64,000 nucleotides of DNA from positions 4,650,001-4,714,000 of the forward strand of contig OZ241991.1 in assembly GCA_965204095.1 (NCBI GenBank), in the 5' to 3' direction. The position numbers were made by a program, and so were the translations under genes. Below, one piece after another: positions 33,928-42,572 of the stretch. The stretch comes from JAPPLB01 sp965204095 (lineage in GTDB: Bacteria > Acidobacteriota > Terriglobia > Bryobacterales > UBA6623). Under the pieces are notes generated by a model, which did no database searches, was not told the origin of the DNA, and saw only the letters and a program-made list of their open reading frames with translations. The number at the start of each line of letters is the position of its first letter. Position 1 is the first letter of the stretch.

Positions 33928-35085
33928 ATGAATCAAAAAGACTTCTCTCGCCGTCATCTCATTGGGGCCGCCGGGGCCACTGCCGGGCTTGCCGCGCTTC
34001 CTGCGTGCGCCGTCGGCAAGAGCGACCGTTTGAAGATCACCAAGATCGACATGTTCCGCGTCGCCGTGCCGATGCAGGACGACATCATCTATAGCCCCGA
34101 ATATGTCGAGACGCCGCTGTTTTCCATGGTTCCGAAATGGATCCTGAAAATCCACACGGATGCCGGAATTATCGGTGTCGGTGAGAGCAACCGCGGTGCC
34201 GACGGAGCGAAGATTCGCAAGACGGCCGACGCCATTCTCGGCAAGAATGTCTTTGACTTCAACCTCACCGATCTTGCTCTGCCGGACCGCCACGCCTACG
34301 ACGCTTTCGAGGTCGCTCTCTACGATATCGTCGGCAAGGCAGTCGGCTGGCCCGTGTATCGGCTGCTTGGCGGTCTTGCGCAGCGGAAAGTGCTGGTCGG
34401 CTACTGGTGCGGCCGAAAGAACGCGACGGATATGCGCCGTGTCGCCCAACGCGCCAAGGAAGGGAAATTCACATCGATCAAGATCAAGTGCAAACTGAGC
34501 GATCCGGTGGTGGAGGTCATTGAAGCCATTGCCGATGAGGCCCCCGGCATCAAAGCCATTGTCGATCCCAACCAGCGGTTCTATACGTATGAGCAATGTT
34601 TGCCTCTCGCAAAGGAGTTGGACAAGATCGGCAACATGATGGTCCTGGAGGATCCTTTCCCGAAGGAAGATCATGAGGGTTATCGCAAGCTGAAAGACCA
34701 GGTCAGCTACATGGTTTGCCATCACCAAAGCAACCCGCTGGAGATGATCAAGGCCTATTCAGCGGGCGCCGTCGACATGTTCAATACGTCTCCGGCCAGC
34801 ATGCCGCGGTTCGTCGCCAACTGCTATATCGCGAAGGCCATGGGATATGAGGTTTGGCACGGCTCTTCGCACGATATGGGCATCCGTGATGCCTCGTACC
34901 TGCATGCATGCTCGGCGGCGAGCAATTGCACCTACCCGAGCGACATCCTCAGCTATCAACGCGTCGATGACCTGATCGTCGACCCCATTGAGATCAAAGA
35001 CAGCTTCGCCATCGTTTCCGACAAGCCCGGGTTGGGTGTCGAGCTGGATGAAGACGCCGTAAAGAAGTACGCCGCGGAGGGTTAG
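33928..35085 (+). CDS. Exported (probably lipoprotein) mandelate racemase/muconate lactonizing enzyme family protein
   Basis: 385 aa; AAGGAG 11 bases before ATG. The leader combines a twin-arginine motif (DFSRRHLIGAAGATAG) with a lipobox-like LPAC at C27, suggesting a Tat-exported lipoprotein. Barrel residues: K175-I-K177 (SIKIKCK), D213 (IVDPNQRF), E241 (VLEDPFPKEDHEG). The third ligand region reads MVCHHQSNP, with histidines where an acidic residue is usual. The C-terminal SDKPGLGVELDEDAVKKY tail matches the other exported members. Likely a dehydratase or epimerase in the same pathway as the upstream dehydrogenase and symporter. Confidence 0.87.
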   Translation: MNQKDFSRRHLIGAAGATAGLAALPACAVGKSDRLKITKIDMFRVAVPMQDDIIYSPEYVETPLFSMVPKWILKIHTDAGIIGVGESNRGADGAKIRKTADAILGKNVFDFNLTDLALPDRHAYDAFEVALYDIVGKAVGWPVYRLLGGLAQRKVLVGYWCGRKNATDMRRVAQRAKEGKFTSIKIKCKLSDPVVEVIEAIADEAPGIKAIVDPNQRFYTYEQCLPLAKELDKIGNMMVLEDPFPKEDHEGYRKLKDQVSYMVCHHQSNPLEMIKAYSAGAVDMFNTSPASMPRFVANCYIAKAMGYEVWHGSSHDMGIRDASYLHACSAASNCTYPSDILSYQRVDDLIVDPIEIKDSFAIVSDKPGLGVELDEDAVKKYAAEG

Positions 35086-35112
35086 CTTTCTTTGCGGACG
35101 CCCCGAGCTGCG

Positions 35113-36537
35113 TCAGGCCAGCAGCTTCTCGGCCACGTTGCCGGCCACGTCGGTCAGGCGGAAGTCGCGGCCTCCGTGGAAGTAGGTGAGTTTTTTGTGG
35201 TCGAGGCCAAGAATGTGGAGGACGGTGGCGTGCAGGTCATGGATGTGCATGCGGTCTTCGACGGCGTGGTATCCAAACTCATCCGTGGCGCCGTAGATGA
35301 AGCCGTGCTTGACGCCAGCGCCGGCCATCCATGAGGTGTAGCCATAGGGGTTGTGGTCTCGGCCATCCCCGGATTGCGCTATCGGAGTGCGGCCGAACTC
35401 GCCGCTGCAGATGACCAGCGTGTCGTCGAGAAGACCGCGCGCCTTCATGTCCGTGAGCAAGGCCGATATCGGCTGATCGACCTGCTTCGCCCGACCCACG
35501 TGGTTCGGAACCAGCCTCGAATGAGCATCCCAGCCAACAGGATTTCCCACGCGGTAAGTATGCGACACCTGTACGTAGCGCACGCCGCGCTCCGACAGTC
35601 TCCGAGCCACCAGGCACTGCCAGCCTAAATCACGCGTTTCTTCCTGGTCGAGTCCGTAGAGTTTGCGGGTGACTTCCGACTCCTTGGCAATGTCGAAGGC
35701 CTCGGGAGCTTCCGTTTGCATGCGCGCTGCCAACTCGAACGCCTGAATGCGCCCTTCGAGCTGCGGATCGAAGTTTGCCTGTTCCGCGCTGCGGCGATTC
35801 ATTTTCTGTAGCATGTCGAGCTCGAATCGCTGCAGTTCCGGCGACAGTCCTTTGCGCTCCAGATACTGGATGGGTTCCTTCAGGTCGTCCGGTCCGAGGG
35901 CGGCATAGCCGATGGCCGTTCCTTCGAAGGCGGCGGGTAGAAATCCGGCGGAATAGTTCTTGGAGCCACCGTGGAACAGAGTCGGCTTGAGCGTGATGAA
36001 TCCCGGCAGGTTCTGATTCTCCGTACCGAGCCCGTACACCACCCACGAACCCCAACTCGGCCGCGTGAACGTGTTCGTCCCGGTATGGAGCTGCATCAGC
36101 GCCCCACCGTGCGCTACGCTGTCACCGACCATCGAGCGGATGATGCACATGTCGTCAACGTGCCGCGCCAGTTTCGGGAACAGTTCGCTGAGCGGAATGC
36201 CGCTCTCGCCGTGTCGTTTGAATTGAAAAGGCGATTTCAGCAACCCGCCCACCTGTTCTTCGGCAAACGTTAGGGGGCGCTCGAACGGCAGCGGCTTGCC
36301 GTGATCGCGTTCGAGCCGTGGCTTGGGGTCATAGATGTCGAGGTGCGATGGGCCGCCGTGCATGAAAATGAAGATCGCCCTCTTGGCCCGCGCTTGAAGA
36401 TGGGGCTGCTTCGGCGCAAGAGGGTTGCGCGATTCTTCAGCAGCCAGCAGCCCGCGCAAGCCGAGCAACCCGAATCCGCAGGCGGACCAGCGCAGCAGCA
36501 TTCGGCGCGATAGCGGTGATTTCCTGAACGCACTCAT
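35113..36537 (-). CDS. Exported DUF1501 domain protein
   Basis: 474 aa. Leader KSPLSRRMLLRWSACGFG is twin-arginine type. The family core is clear: RAIFIFMHGGPSHLDIYDPKP, MCIIRSMVGDSVAHGGALMQ, PSWGSWVVYGLGTENQNLPG, VSHTYRVGNPVGWDAHS, TLVICSGEFGRTPIAQSG and GRDHNPYGYTSWMAGAGVKHG. DUF1501 proteins are sulfatase/phosphatase-fold relatives with unproven activity. It overlaps the upstream DUF1549/1553 gene by four bases (ATGA), the usual pairing for these families in planctomycete-like genomes. Confidence 0.93.
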   Translation of the reverse strand: MSAFRKSPLSRRMLLRWSACGFGLLGLRGLLAAEESRNPLAPKQPHLQARAKRAIFIFMHGGPSHLDIYDPKPRLERDHGKPLPFERPLTFAEEQVGGLLKSPFQFKRHGESGIPLSELFPKLARHVDDMCIIRSMVGDSVAHGGALMQLHTGTNTFTRPSWGSWVVYGLGTENQNLPGFITLKPTLFHGGSKNYSAGFLPAAFEGTAIGYAALGPDDLKEPIQYLERKGLSPELQRFELDMLQKMNRRSAEQANFDPQLEGRIQAFELAARMQTEAPEAFDIAKESEVTRKLYGLDQEETRDLGWQCLVARRLSERGVRYVQVSHTYRVGNPVGWDAHSRLVPNHVGRAKQVDQPISALLTDMKARGLLDDTLVICSGEFGRTPIAQSGDGRDHNPYGYTSWMAGAGVKHGFIYGATDEFGYHAVEDRMHIHDLHATVLHILGLDHKKLTYFHGGRDFRLTDVAGNVAEKLLA

Positions 36538-39482
36538 TGGATATAGATGAAATCGTTCGAAGCCAGCAGCACCCGGCAGTAGCTCTGCCAGGCGGCGAGC
36601 GTCGATGCGTTGTAGTGGTAGGCGGGGTAGTCCGGTGATCGATGCGGGCCTTCCATGCGCTTACTCGTCACTTCTGTGAGGTCTTTGTCCAGAGACTGTT
36701 TTCGAAAGGCGCTGATGTAGTCGAGCGCTTCTTCGATTTCGGGTACGGTCGGTTCCTTGGCCAGCGTCATAAGCCAAGCCTGACGTACGCGTTGCTCGTC
36801 GGGCGTCCGCCGTTCGGCGAGCACTCGCCGCGCAAAGCCCTCGGTGACACGGGAAACGAACTCGCTGTTCATCATGAACAAGGCCTGCGGCGCGACGTTC
36901 GTACTCGACCGTGCGCCGGTGCTCGTCGCAGCGTCGGCAAAGTCAAACAGCGTCAGGAGCTTCGGGATGTTCGCCCGCCGCAATGGCAGATAGAGCGTCC
37001 GCCGGTAGCTCTTCGAGGCGTCGAAGTGCGGAAGTTGATTGGTTGTCGTCATCCCCTGGCCTTCGCCCGATTGCAGGGTGCCGCCCATCCCGAAGTCGAT
37101 CGTGCCTTCGATCGCCAATAGCGAGTCGCGGATTTCTTCCACATCCATCCGGCGACGGTTGAAGTGCGACCAGAGTCGATTGTCGGGATCCGTTTCGCGG
37201 GCTTGTGATGTTGTCTCGGTGCTCATGCGATAGGCGTTCGAGAAGACGATCAAGCGATGCATTGCCTTGAACGACCATCCGGAATTTACGAACTCTGATG
37301 AGAGGTAGTCGAGCAGCTCGGGGTGGGTGGGAGGGGCGCCCAACCTGCCGAAGTTGTTGGGTGTTCGCACGAGGCCTTCGCCGAAGTGCCATTGCCAGAT
37401 ACGGTTGGCGATGACGCGCACCGTGAGAGGATTTTCGGGGCTCGAAAGCCAGCGGGCCAATTCCATACGCCCGCTGATGCCCGTGATCTCAGGTTGCTTT
37501 CCATGCGTCAGCACGGCCGGGAAGGCCTTGGGCACGGCTTCTCCCGGCACGTGCACGTTGCCGCCTACGAAAATGCGCTGCTGAAATGGGTCTTCCTCGG
37601 CGACGGCGTTGGCCATGGGGGGCTTTGGCGGAAGAGTTCGCTTCAGTTCCCGAAGATCGGCTTCGAGCTGCGTGAGCCGTTCGAAAGCATCCCCGGAGAA
37701 GACCTTCTTTCTCTGTTCGCGGCTGACGCCCAGGGGGCCATTGCTGGTCGTCGTTTCTGTAAAGAAGCGGTTTTCTCCTCCGAAGAACCGGGGTCTCTCG
37801 GGAGGCTCCTCGCCCTTGGCAAGAGCCTCGTCAAACTCGACGCGCCATGCCGCCAAATCGGCATAGCGCTTTGAAGCGGTCTTTTCGAACTCCGCTCGAT
37901 AGTGCTCCGCGACTGCCGGTAACGCTGTTGCGCCGGCTTCGAGCAAGCGATTCAGGTGCGGCCGAACCTCGTCGGTCGGCTTCAGGTACTCGATCCATTT
38001 GCCAAGCCGAACCGCATCCAACTCATGTTTGGACGCGACTCGAATCATGGCCCCATCTCGATCAGGCTCCGCAGCCGTTTCCGCAGAAGCCGCTGTGGCG
38101 GGAACCGGCGCTGGGGGCGCGTCCTTGACTTCCCGAGCTGCTATCAGATATTTCGGTACTCCCGGCAGCACTCTCATCACGTAGGCCGCCGACTGTTCTT
38201 CGACGATGTTCTTGATCTGCTGATCCCTCAGCTTGATCTTTTTCTGATGAGAGAAGTACTGCTCCGACTCGGCTTCCGGAACCAGGGGCATGAAGTATAG
38301 CTCCGAGACATGCGCCCTCCAGTCTTCCACCTGCCTGGTGCTTCTGAAAATCGACGCCATCGAGTAGTAGTCGCGCTGCCGGATTGGGTCGAACTTGTGA
38401 TCGTGGCAACGCGCGCATTGCAGCGTCAGCCCCAGTACGGCCTTGCCGACGACCTCGATCTGCTCATCGATCATGTCGTAGAGCATCTTCTTCTTGTCCT
38501 GCTCGGCAATCAGTTTCGGTCCCAGCGCCAGGAAGCCCGTGGCGATGATGCCTCGCGCATTCACCGTGCCCGCGTCCTCGGCCGGGAACAGATCGCCGGC
38601 GATTTGCTCTTGCAGGAAGCGATCGAAGGGAATGTCGTCGTTGAAGGTGTCCACAACGTAGTCGCGGTATTTCCAGGCGAAGGGATACTTGTGGTCTTCA
38701 TCAACACCGGTCGAATCGGCATAGCGCGCGACATCGAGCCAATGGCGGCCCCAGCGCTCGCCGTATCGCGAGGAATCGAGCAACCGCTCCACGACAGTCT
38801 CGTAGGCGTCGGCTGAATCGTCCGCCAGATAGTCTTTGATTTCACGCTCGGTTGGCGGAAGCCCGGTCAGGTCATACGTCACGCGCCGCAGCAGCGTCAG
38901 CTTGTCGGCCGCCGGGGCAGGCTCGAAACTCTCGTTTTCCAGCCGCGCCAGGATGAAGTTGTCGATCGGCGTGCGTACCCAGTCTACGTTCCGAACCGCA
39001 GGAGGCTCCTGCCGCAGCACAGGCTGGAAGGACCACCACGACTTTTCTTCTTCCGTGAATGCGCCGCCGGCCGTGTCCGTTCGCCGTGCGGTCCTCAGTC
39101 CGGGCCAGGGTGCCCCCATGCGGACCCACTCGGTCAAGTCCCCAATCTCTGTAGTGGACAGCTTGCCCGTTGGAGGCATCTTGATCTTCGACTCATAGCG
39201 GACCGCTCGAATCAACGCACTCGCCCCGGCATCACCGGGAACGATCACCGGCCCCCCGCTGCCCTCGCGATCCAAGCCCTCTCGCCGCGTCAGATCCAGC
39301 CCGCCCAGCTTCTGCTTGGCGTCATGACACGACTGGCATTGGGCGGCGAACAGCGGTCGGATCTTCGTTTCGAAGAACTCTTCCGGCTCGCTCCCGGCAA
39401 GCAACCCGGCCGATGGCCCCAAGACAAGCCCGGCCAGCAGGACCACCGTTCCTGGCGCCCCGAGTTTCTCCTCTCGCCGCAT
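36534..39482 (-). CDS. Exported DUF1549/DUF1553 protein with cytochrome-c-like domain
   Basis: 982 aa from the ATG at 39482, which places the signal peptide (APGTVVLLAGLVLGPSAG) correctly. Domain order: a planctomycete cytochrome domain with CQSCHD and later PPTGKLSTTEIGDLTEWVRMG; DUF1549 (about 170-380; VDWVRTPIDNFILARLE, WLDVARYADS) with a second heme-like CARCHDHKFDPI; a variable middle; and DUF1553 (about 690-950; ELARWLSSPENPLTVRVIAN, WSHFNRRRMDVEEIRDSLLA). It is the first gene of the operon with the DUF1501 gene. These pairs are thought to act outside the cytoplasm on polymers; the substrate is unknown. Confidence 0.92.
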   Translation of the reverse strand: MRREEKLGAPGTVVLLAGLVLGPSAGLLAGSEPEEFFETKIRPLFAAQCQSCHDAKQKLGGLDLTRREGLDREGSGGPVIVPGDAGASALIRAVRYESKIKMPPTGKLSTTEIGDLTEWVRMGAPWPGLRTARRTDTAGGAFTEEEKSWWSFQPVLRQEPPAVRNVDWVRTPIDNFILARLENESFEPAPAADKLTLLRRVTYDLTGLPPTEREIKDYLADDSADAYETVVERLLDSSRYGERWGRHWLDVARYADSTGVDEDHKYPFAWKYRDYVVDTFNDDIPFDRFLQEQIAGDLFPAEDAGTVNARGIIATGFLALGPKLIAEQDKKKMLYDMIDEQIEVVGKAVLGLTLQCARCHDHKFDPIRQRDYYSMASIFRSTRQVEDWRAHVSELYFMPLVPEAESEQYFSHQKKIKLRDQQIKNIVEEQSAAYVMRVLPGVPKYLIAAREVKDAPPAPVPATAASAETAAEPDRDGAMIRVASKHELDAVRLGKWIEYLKPTDEVRPHLNRLLEAGATALPAVAEHYRAEFEKTASKRYADLAAWRVEFDEALAKGEEPPERPRFFGGENRFFTETTTSNGPLGVSREQRKKVFSGDAFERLTQLEADLRELKRTLPPKPPMANAVAEEDPFQQRIFVGGNVHVPGEAVPKAFPAVLTHGKQPEITGISGRMELARWLSSPENPLTVRVIANRIWQWHFGEGLVRTPNNFGRLGAPPTHPELLDYLSSEFVNSGWSFKAMHRLIVFSNAYRMSTETTSQARETDPDNRLWSHFNRRRMDVEEIRDSLLAIEGTIDFGMGGTLQSGEGQGMTTTNQLPHFDASKSYRRTLYLPLRRANIPKLLTLFDFADAATSTGARSSTNVAPQALFMMNSEFVSRVTEGFARRVLAERRTPDEQRVRQAWLMTLAKEPTVPEIEEALDYISAFRKQSLDKDLTEVTSKRMEGPHRSPDYPAYHYNASTLAAWQSYCRVLLASNDFIYIQ

Positions 39483-39582
39483 ATGGACTAGATTACTGGA
39501 ATCCGTCCCCAATTTCGAGCCCTCATCCAGTGTGCCGGCCTGGAAGAAAAGATCCGCGGCAGCACCTGTTCCCTGATCACTT

Positions 39583-39588
39583 TACAAT
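39583..39588 (+). promoter_or_regulatory. Candidate -10 box for the aldolase gene
   Basis: TACAAT in TTTACAATAGGCGCCATG, seven bases before the start codon, implying a near-leaderless transcript. No consensus -35. Confidence 0.35.
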
Positions 39589-39595
39589 AGGCGCC

Positions 39596-40396
39596 ATGCG
39601 AGAACCCTTTGTTGAACGTCTTCGGAACGAGTCCGACCTGATCGGCGGCTGGTGCTCGTTTTCCAGCTATGCCTCCGCCGAGGTGATGACCCAACTGGGA
39701 CTGGATTTTCTGATCCTTGACTTGCAGCATTCCGAGATTACCCAGTCGGACTTTCCGTCGCTGCTGGGCGCCTTCGCCGACTCTCCGGTAACGCCCGTTG
39801 TCCGCGCCGCGCAGAACGATTATCACAACATCAACTGGCTCTTCGATCAAGGCGTCGACGCGGTTCTCGTGCCGATGGTGAACACCGTCGCCGACGCCCG
39901 CCGGGCCGTTGACGCCGCCAAGTTTCCACCGAAGGGCAGGCGCAGCTTCGGCCCGTTTCGGGCTGCCCGCTATGGCTTTGCGGCAAAGGAGTACATGGCC
40001 GATGCCGATCGCAGGGCGACCCTCATCATCCAAGTCGAAAGCCATACCGGTGTCGAGCAGATCGACGAAATGCTCACTGTGCCTGGAGTGGATGCCGTGT
40101 TCATCGGTCCGAACGACCTTGCGTTCTCGATGTTGGAACCCGGTCAGTCGATCACCGGCCCGTCAAGCTCAGCCGGAGGCGGAGCAGACTCGTACACGAC
40201 CTTCGCCCGCACACCGGAAGTGCTTGCCTCGTGTGACCGCATCCTGGAAGCTGCGACAGAGCACGGCATGCCATTCGGCATGACATCGGGGTCGCTCGAG
40301 GAAGTGCGAGAATGGCACGCCAAGGGCGCAAAGTTCATGACGCTCGGCAGCGATTTTCTGTTCATGAGAGCGGGCGCCGAACAGATGCTGCGCTGA
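39596..40396 (+). CDS. HpcH/HpaI aldolase family protein
   Basis: 266 aa from the ATG at 39596; the frame is open further upstream, but the -10 box and homology to family N-termini (FVERLRNESDLIGGWCSFSS) favour this start. Class II pyruvate-aldolase motifs: LDFLILDLQHSEIT, TPVVRAAQNDYHNINWLFDQG, GVDAVLVPMVNTVADARRAV, LIIQVESHTGVEQIDEM and DAVFIGPNDLAFSM. Members cleave 4-hydroxy-2-oxo acids to pyruvate plus an aldehyde, with a divalent metal bound by E and D of the VES and GPND motifs. It could finish the breakdown of 2-keto-3-deoxy sugar acids made by the nearby enolase-superfamily dehydratases; that link is inferred. Confidence 0.9.
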   Translation: MREPFVERLRNESDLIGGWCSFSSYASAEVMTQLGLDFLILDLQHSEITQSDFPSLLGAFADSPVTPVVRAAQNDYHNINWLFDQGVDAVLVPMVNTVADARRAVDAAKFPPKGRRSFGPFRAARYGFAAKEYMADADRRATLIIQVESHTGVEQIDEMLTVPGVDAVFIGPNDLAFSMLEPGQSITGPSSSAGGGADSYTTFARTPEVLASCDRILEAATEHGMPFGMTSGSLEEVREWHAKGAKFMTLGSDFLFMRAGAEQMLR

Positions 40397-40403
40397 CGCT
40401 CCG

Positions 40404-40856
40404 CTAAACCCGGTCATAGTCGCCCTGCCAATCCTTCACCATCTTCTTGATAGTGGTTCGGTCTTCGATATTCTCGGCGACGACCTTGTGAACCAGATCC
40501 GGCATCTCGGTGTCGGAAGCGAAACGCAGCCCGATCAGTTGTGGGATCGTCAGCGTCGGGATCGCCGCTTGCAAGTCCGCCGGTAGAATCTTCTCCAATC
40601 GAATGCGCATCTTCAGACGGATGATGCGGTCTTGCAGCTTCGTGCAATAGCGGCGAGCCAGTCCCAGACCGATGATCGCGCTGCCTCCGACCAGCACGGT
40701 CCCGGCTCCAATGAGGTAGATGCCCGCGGTGGACTTCACCATGAAGAGTCCCGTGACGGCGCAAATGACGCCGACCAGGATCGCGAGGGCCACTTTGATC
40801 AATCCCTTCGGGATCACTACGTGGTTTTCGAAGTTCTGCGGTATTGGCGTTGCCAT
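40404..40856 (-). CDS. DUF6526-like two-helix membrane protein
   Basis: 150 aa. Two hydrophobic segments (about 18-40 and 46-66; VALAILVGVICAVTGLF and LIGAGTVLVGGSAIIGLGLA) are followed by a soluble C-terminal half: RRYCTKLQDRIIRLKMRIRL, ILPADLQAAIPTLTIPQLIG, LRFASDTEMPDLVHKVV and DRTTIKKMVKDWQGDYDR. This pattern (NF.NH near the start, two helices, LRFASD.E, I(K/R)..DWQ.D) matches the DUF6526 proteins frequent in Acidobacteriota. Function unknown. Confidence 0.75.
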   Translation of the reverse strand: MATPIPQNFENHVVIPKGLIKVALAILVGVICAVTGLFMVKSTAGIYLIGAGTVLVGGSAIIGLGLARRYCTKLQDRIIRLKMRIRLEKILPADLQAAIPTLTIPQLIGLRFASDTEMPDLVHKVVAENIEDRTTIKKMVKDWQGDYDRV

Positions 40857-40958
40857 GTTGCCCCTTTTCCCTATCGGGCTGTGTTTGGGTGACGGTCAGC
40901 CTGTATTGTGCTGAGACGCGCCTCGATGCGCTCGACGTAACCTTCTCTCTGCTCTCGC

Positions 40959-41690
40959 TCAGTCCGCTCGGCCGAAGAACATCAGGTGCTGCCAGGGAAG
41001 CTCATCGAACTCGTGAACGAGTTTGAGCCCGTTCGCACGGTACTCCTTGAGAATCTGCTTCTTGCTCATCTTGTGCAGCAGTTTGATGGGCACGGAGGGA
41101 TCCTCCATGCGGTACTCGGCCAGGGCGATCCGCCCTGTGGGCTTGAGGCTTGCTCGCATGGCCGCCAGCATTCGCTCGGGGTAGGAGAACTCGTGATAGA
41201 CGTCGACGAGGAGGACAACATCGACCGCTCCCGCCGGCAGCTTGGGATCAGCCGGAGCGCCGAGAATCGGCTCGATGTTCTCAATGCCTGCTCCGGATGC
41301 CCGCTCATCGAGCATCGCAAGCATCTCGGGCTGGATGTCGACGGCCAGAACTCGTCCGTTGGGGCCGACAAGTTCGGCGAGCTGCAACGTGTAGTAGCCG
41401 TTGCCGCAGCCGATGTCCGCGATCGTTTGTCCTTCTTTCACTTGCAGCGCCTCGATGAGTAGCTTGGTGTTCTCCTCGCGGTCTCGCTCTGGGCGGATGA
41501 GCCAGGGGGCGCCGTGGAAGCTCATGGTCTGAGCGATGCGGCGGCCCTTGTATTCGCTGCGTGGAGCAGGCGGGCCTTCTTCGCCGCTGGCCTCGGCCGG
41601 ACGCCCCGGAACAAGTAGTGCCAAAGCAACAGCGGAAAGCAGTGTGGTCAGGCAGATCGTGGGGATGCGATGGGTCTTCATCATGTTCAA
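40959..41690 (-). CDS. Exported class I SAM-dependent methyltransferase
   Basis: 243 aa. N-terminal signal-like segment (IPTICLTTLLSAVALALLVPG) precedes a methyltransferase domain: IADIGCGNGYYTLQLAEL (motif I), VLAVDIQPEMLAMLDE (acidic end of strand two), AVDVVLLVDVYHEFSYPE (motif IV region) and SLKPTGRIALAEYR. It resembles the UbiE/arsenite-methyltransferase-like set of exported methyltransferases. SAM is not normally present in the periplasm, so an exported enzyme of this type is odd; the segment could instead be an uncleaved anchor with the domain outside. The substrate is unknown. Confidence 0.8.
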   Translation of the reverse strand: MNMMKTHRIPTICLTTLLSAVALALLVPGRPAEASGEEGPPAPRSEYKGRRIAQTMSFHGAPWLIRPERDREENTKLLIEALQVKEGQTIADIGCGNGYYTLQLAELVGPNGRVLAVDIQPEMLAMLDERASGAGIENIEPILGAPADPKLPAGAVDVVLLVDVYHEFSYPERMLAAMRASLKPTGRIALAEYRMEDPSVPIKLLHKMSKKQILKEYRANGLKLVHEFDELPWQHLMFFGRAD

Positions 41691-41720
41691 GGACGAGATG
41701 ATTGTGTTGACTTATTCTTT

Positions 41721-42572
41721 TCAGTTCTCCAGTTCGAAAACTCGATCCGCCGCCTTGGCCGCCTGTGCGACCGCTTGCACCTCGTGCACGCGGATGATGT
41801 GCGCCCCACCGTAGATCGCGATTGTAGATAGGGCCACCGCAGCCAGGGTCCATTCCGCATCGCTGGCGCGCACTGATTCGGTCATGAACCGTTTACGGGA
41901 AGGACTCACCAGAATGGGCTGCTGAAGCTGCCCCAGTCGATCCAATTGCGTCAGGACGCGAAAGTTCTCAAGACCCCGTTTGCCGAGTTCCAGGCCGGGA
42001 TCGATGACAATGCGCCGCCTGTCGATGCCGGCACGCCGCGCTCGCGCCAGGCTTGATACCAGGTCGCGACCGATCGTCGCTACCAGATCCGGCAAGGCCG
42101 GCAACCGTTTCCAGGTGTCAGGTGTGCCGCGCAGATGGGTCAGAATCAGCCCCACGTTGGATTGGTTGATCACCCCCGCCAGCTTGGCGTCGAAAGCCAG
42201 GCCACTGACATCGTTGATGATCTGCACGCCGAGCTCAACGGCCCGCTCGGCCGTCGCGGCGTTGTAGGTATTGATGGAAACCGGCGTGTCAAGGTTGTGC
42301 CGCAGCTTCCGCAAGACCGGCACGAGCTTCCGGAGTTCCTCGTCGGCGCTGAGAGGCCGTGAGCCGATATAGATCGGACCGGCGTGCAACTCGATCAGGT
42401 CTGCGCCCTGGCGTTCGAGTTCGCGGGCTTTGTCAAGCACCAGTCCGGGGTCGATTCGTCTTCCTTCGCCCTCGTTCTCCAGGCTGACCACGCCCATGAT
42501 GAGGGTTCGCGCGCCCAACGTGAAGCTGCGGTCGCGAATCCGCCAATCGTGGCGCTGCCGTTGGACGATCAC
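41721..42572 (-). CDS. Dihydropteroate synthase-like protein with altered active-site loops
   Basis: 283 aa. The TIM-barrel framework is that of DHPS: IMG at 25-27, INDVSG (119-124), DPGLELGK (191-198), SRK (225-227) and RVHE (261-264). However, loop 1 (usually NVTPDSFSDGG) reads VVSLENEGEG, loop 2 (usually GGESTRPG) reads LHAGPIYIGSRP, and the SVDT strand reads SINT with N101 in place of the catalytic-region aspartate. It may be a paralogue with another pterin or non-folate substrate rather than the housekeeping enzyme, so I give no symbol. It overlaps the upstream OSBS/NSAR-type gene by four bases and ends a four-gene operon. Confidence 0.75.
   Translation of the reverse strand: MIVQRQRHDWRIRDRSFTLGARTLIMGVVSLENEGEGRRIDPGLVLDKARELERQGADLIELHAGPIYIGSRPLSADEELRKLVPVLRKLRHNLDTPVSINTYNAATAERAVELGVQIINDVSGLAFDAKLAGVINQSNVGLILTHLRGTPDTWKRLPALPDLVATIGRDLVSSLARARRAGIDRRRIVIDPGLELGKRGLENFRVLTQLDRLGQLQQPILVSPSRKRFMTESVRASDAEWTLAAVALSTIAIYGGAHIIRVHEVQAVAQAAKAADRVFELEN

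Noticed and set aside
41721..42572. Assigning folP
   Set aside because: The NVTPDSF, GGESTRPG and SVDT motifs needed for confidence in dihydropteroate synthesis are changed.
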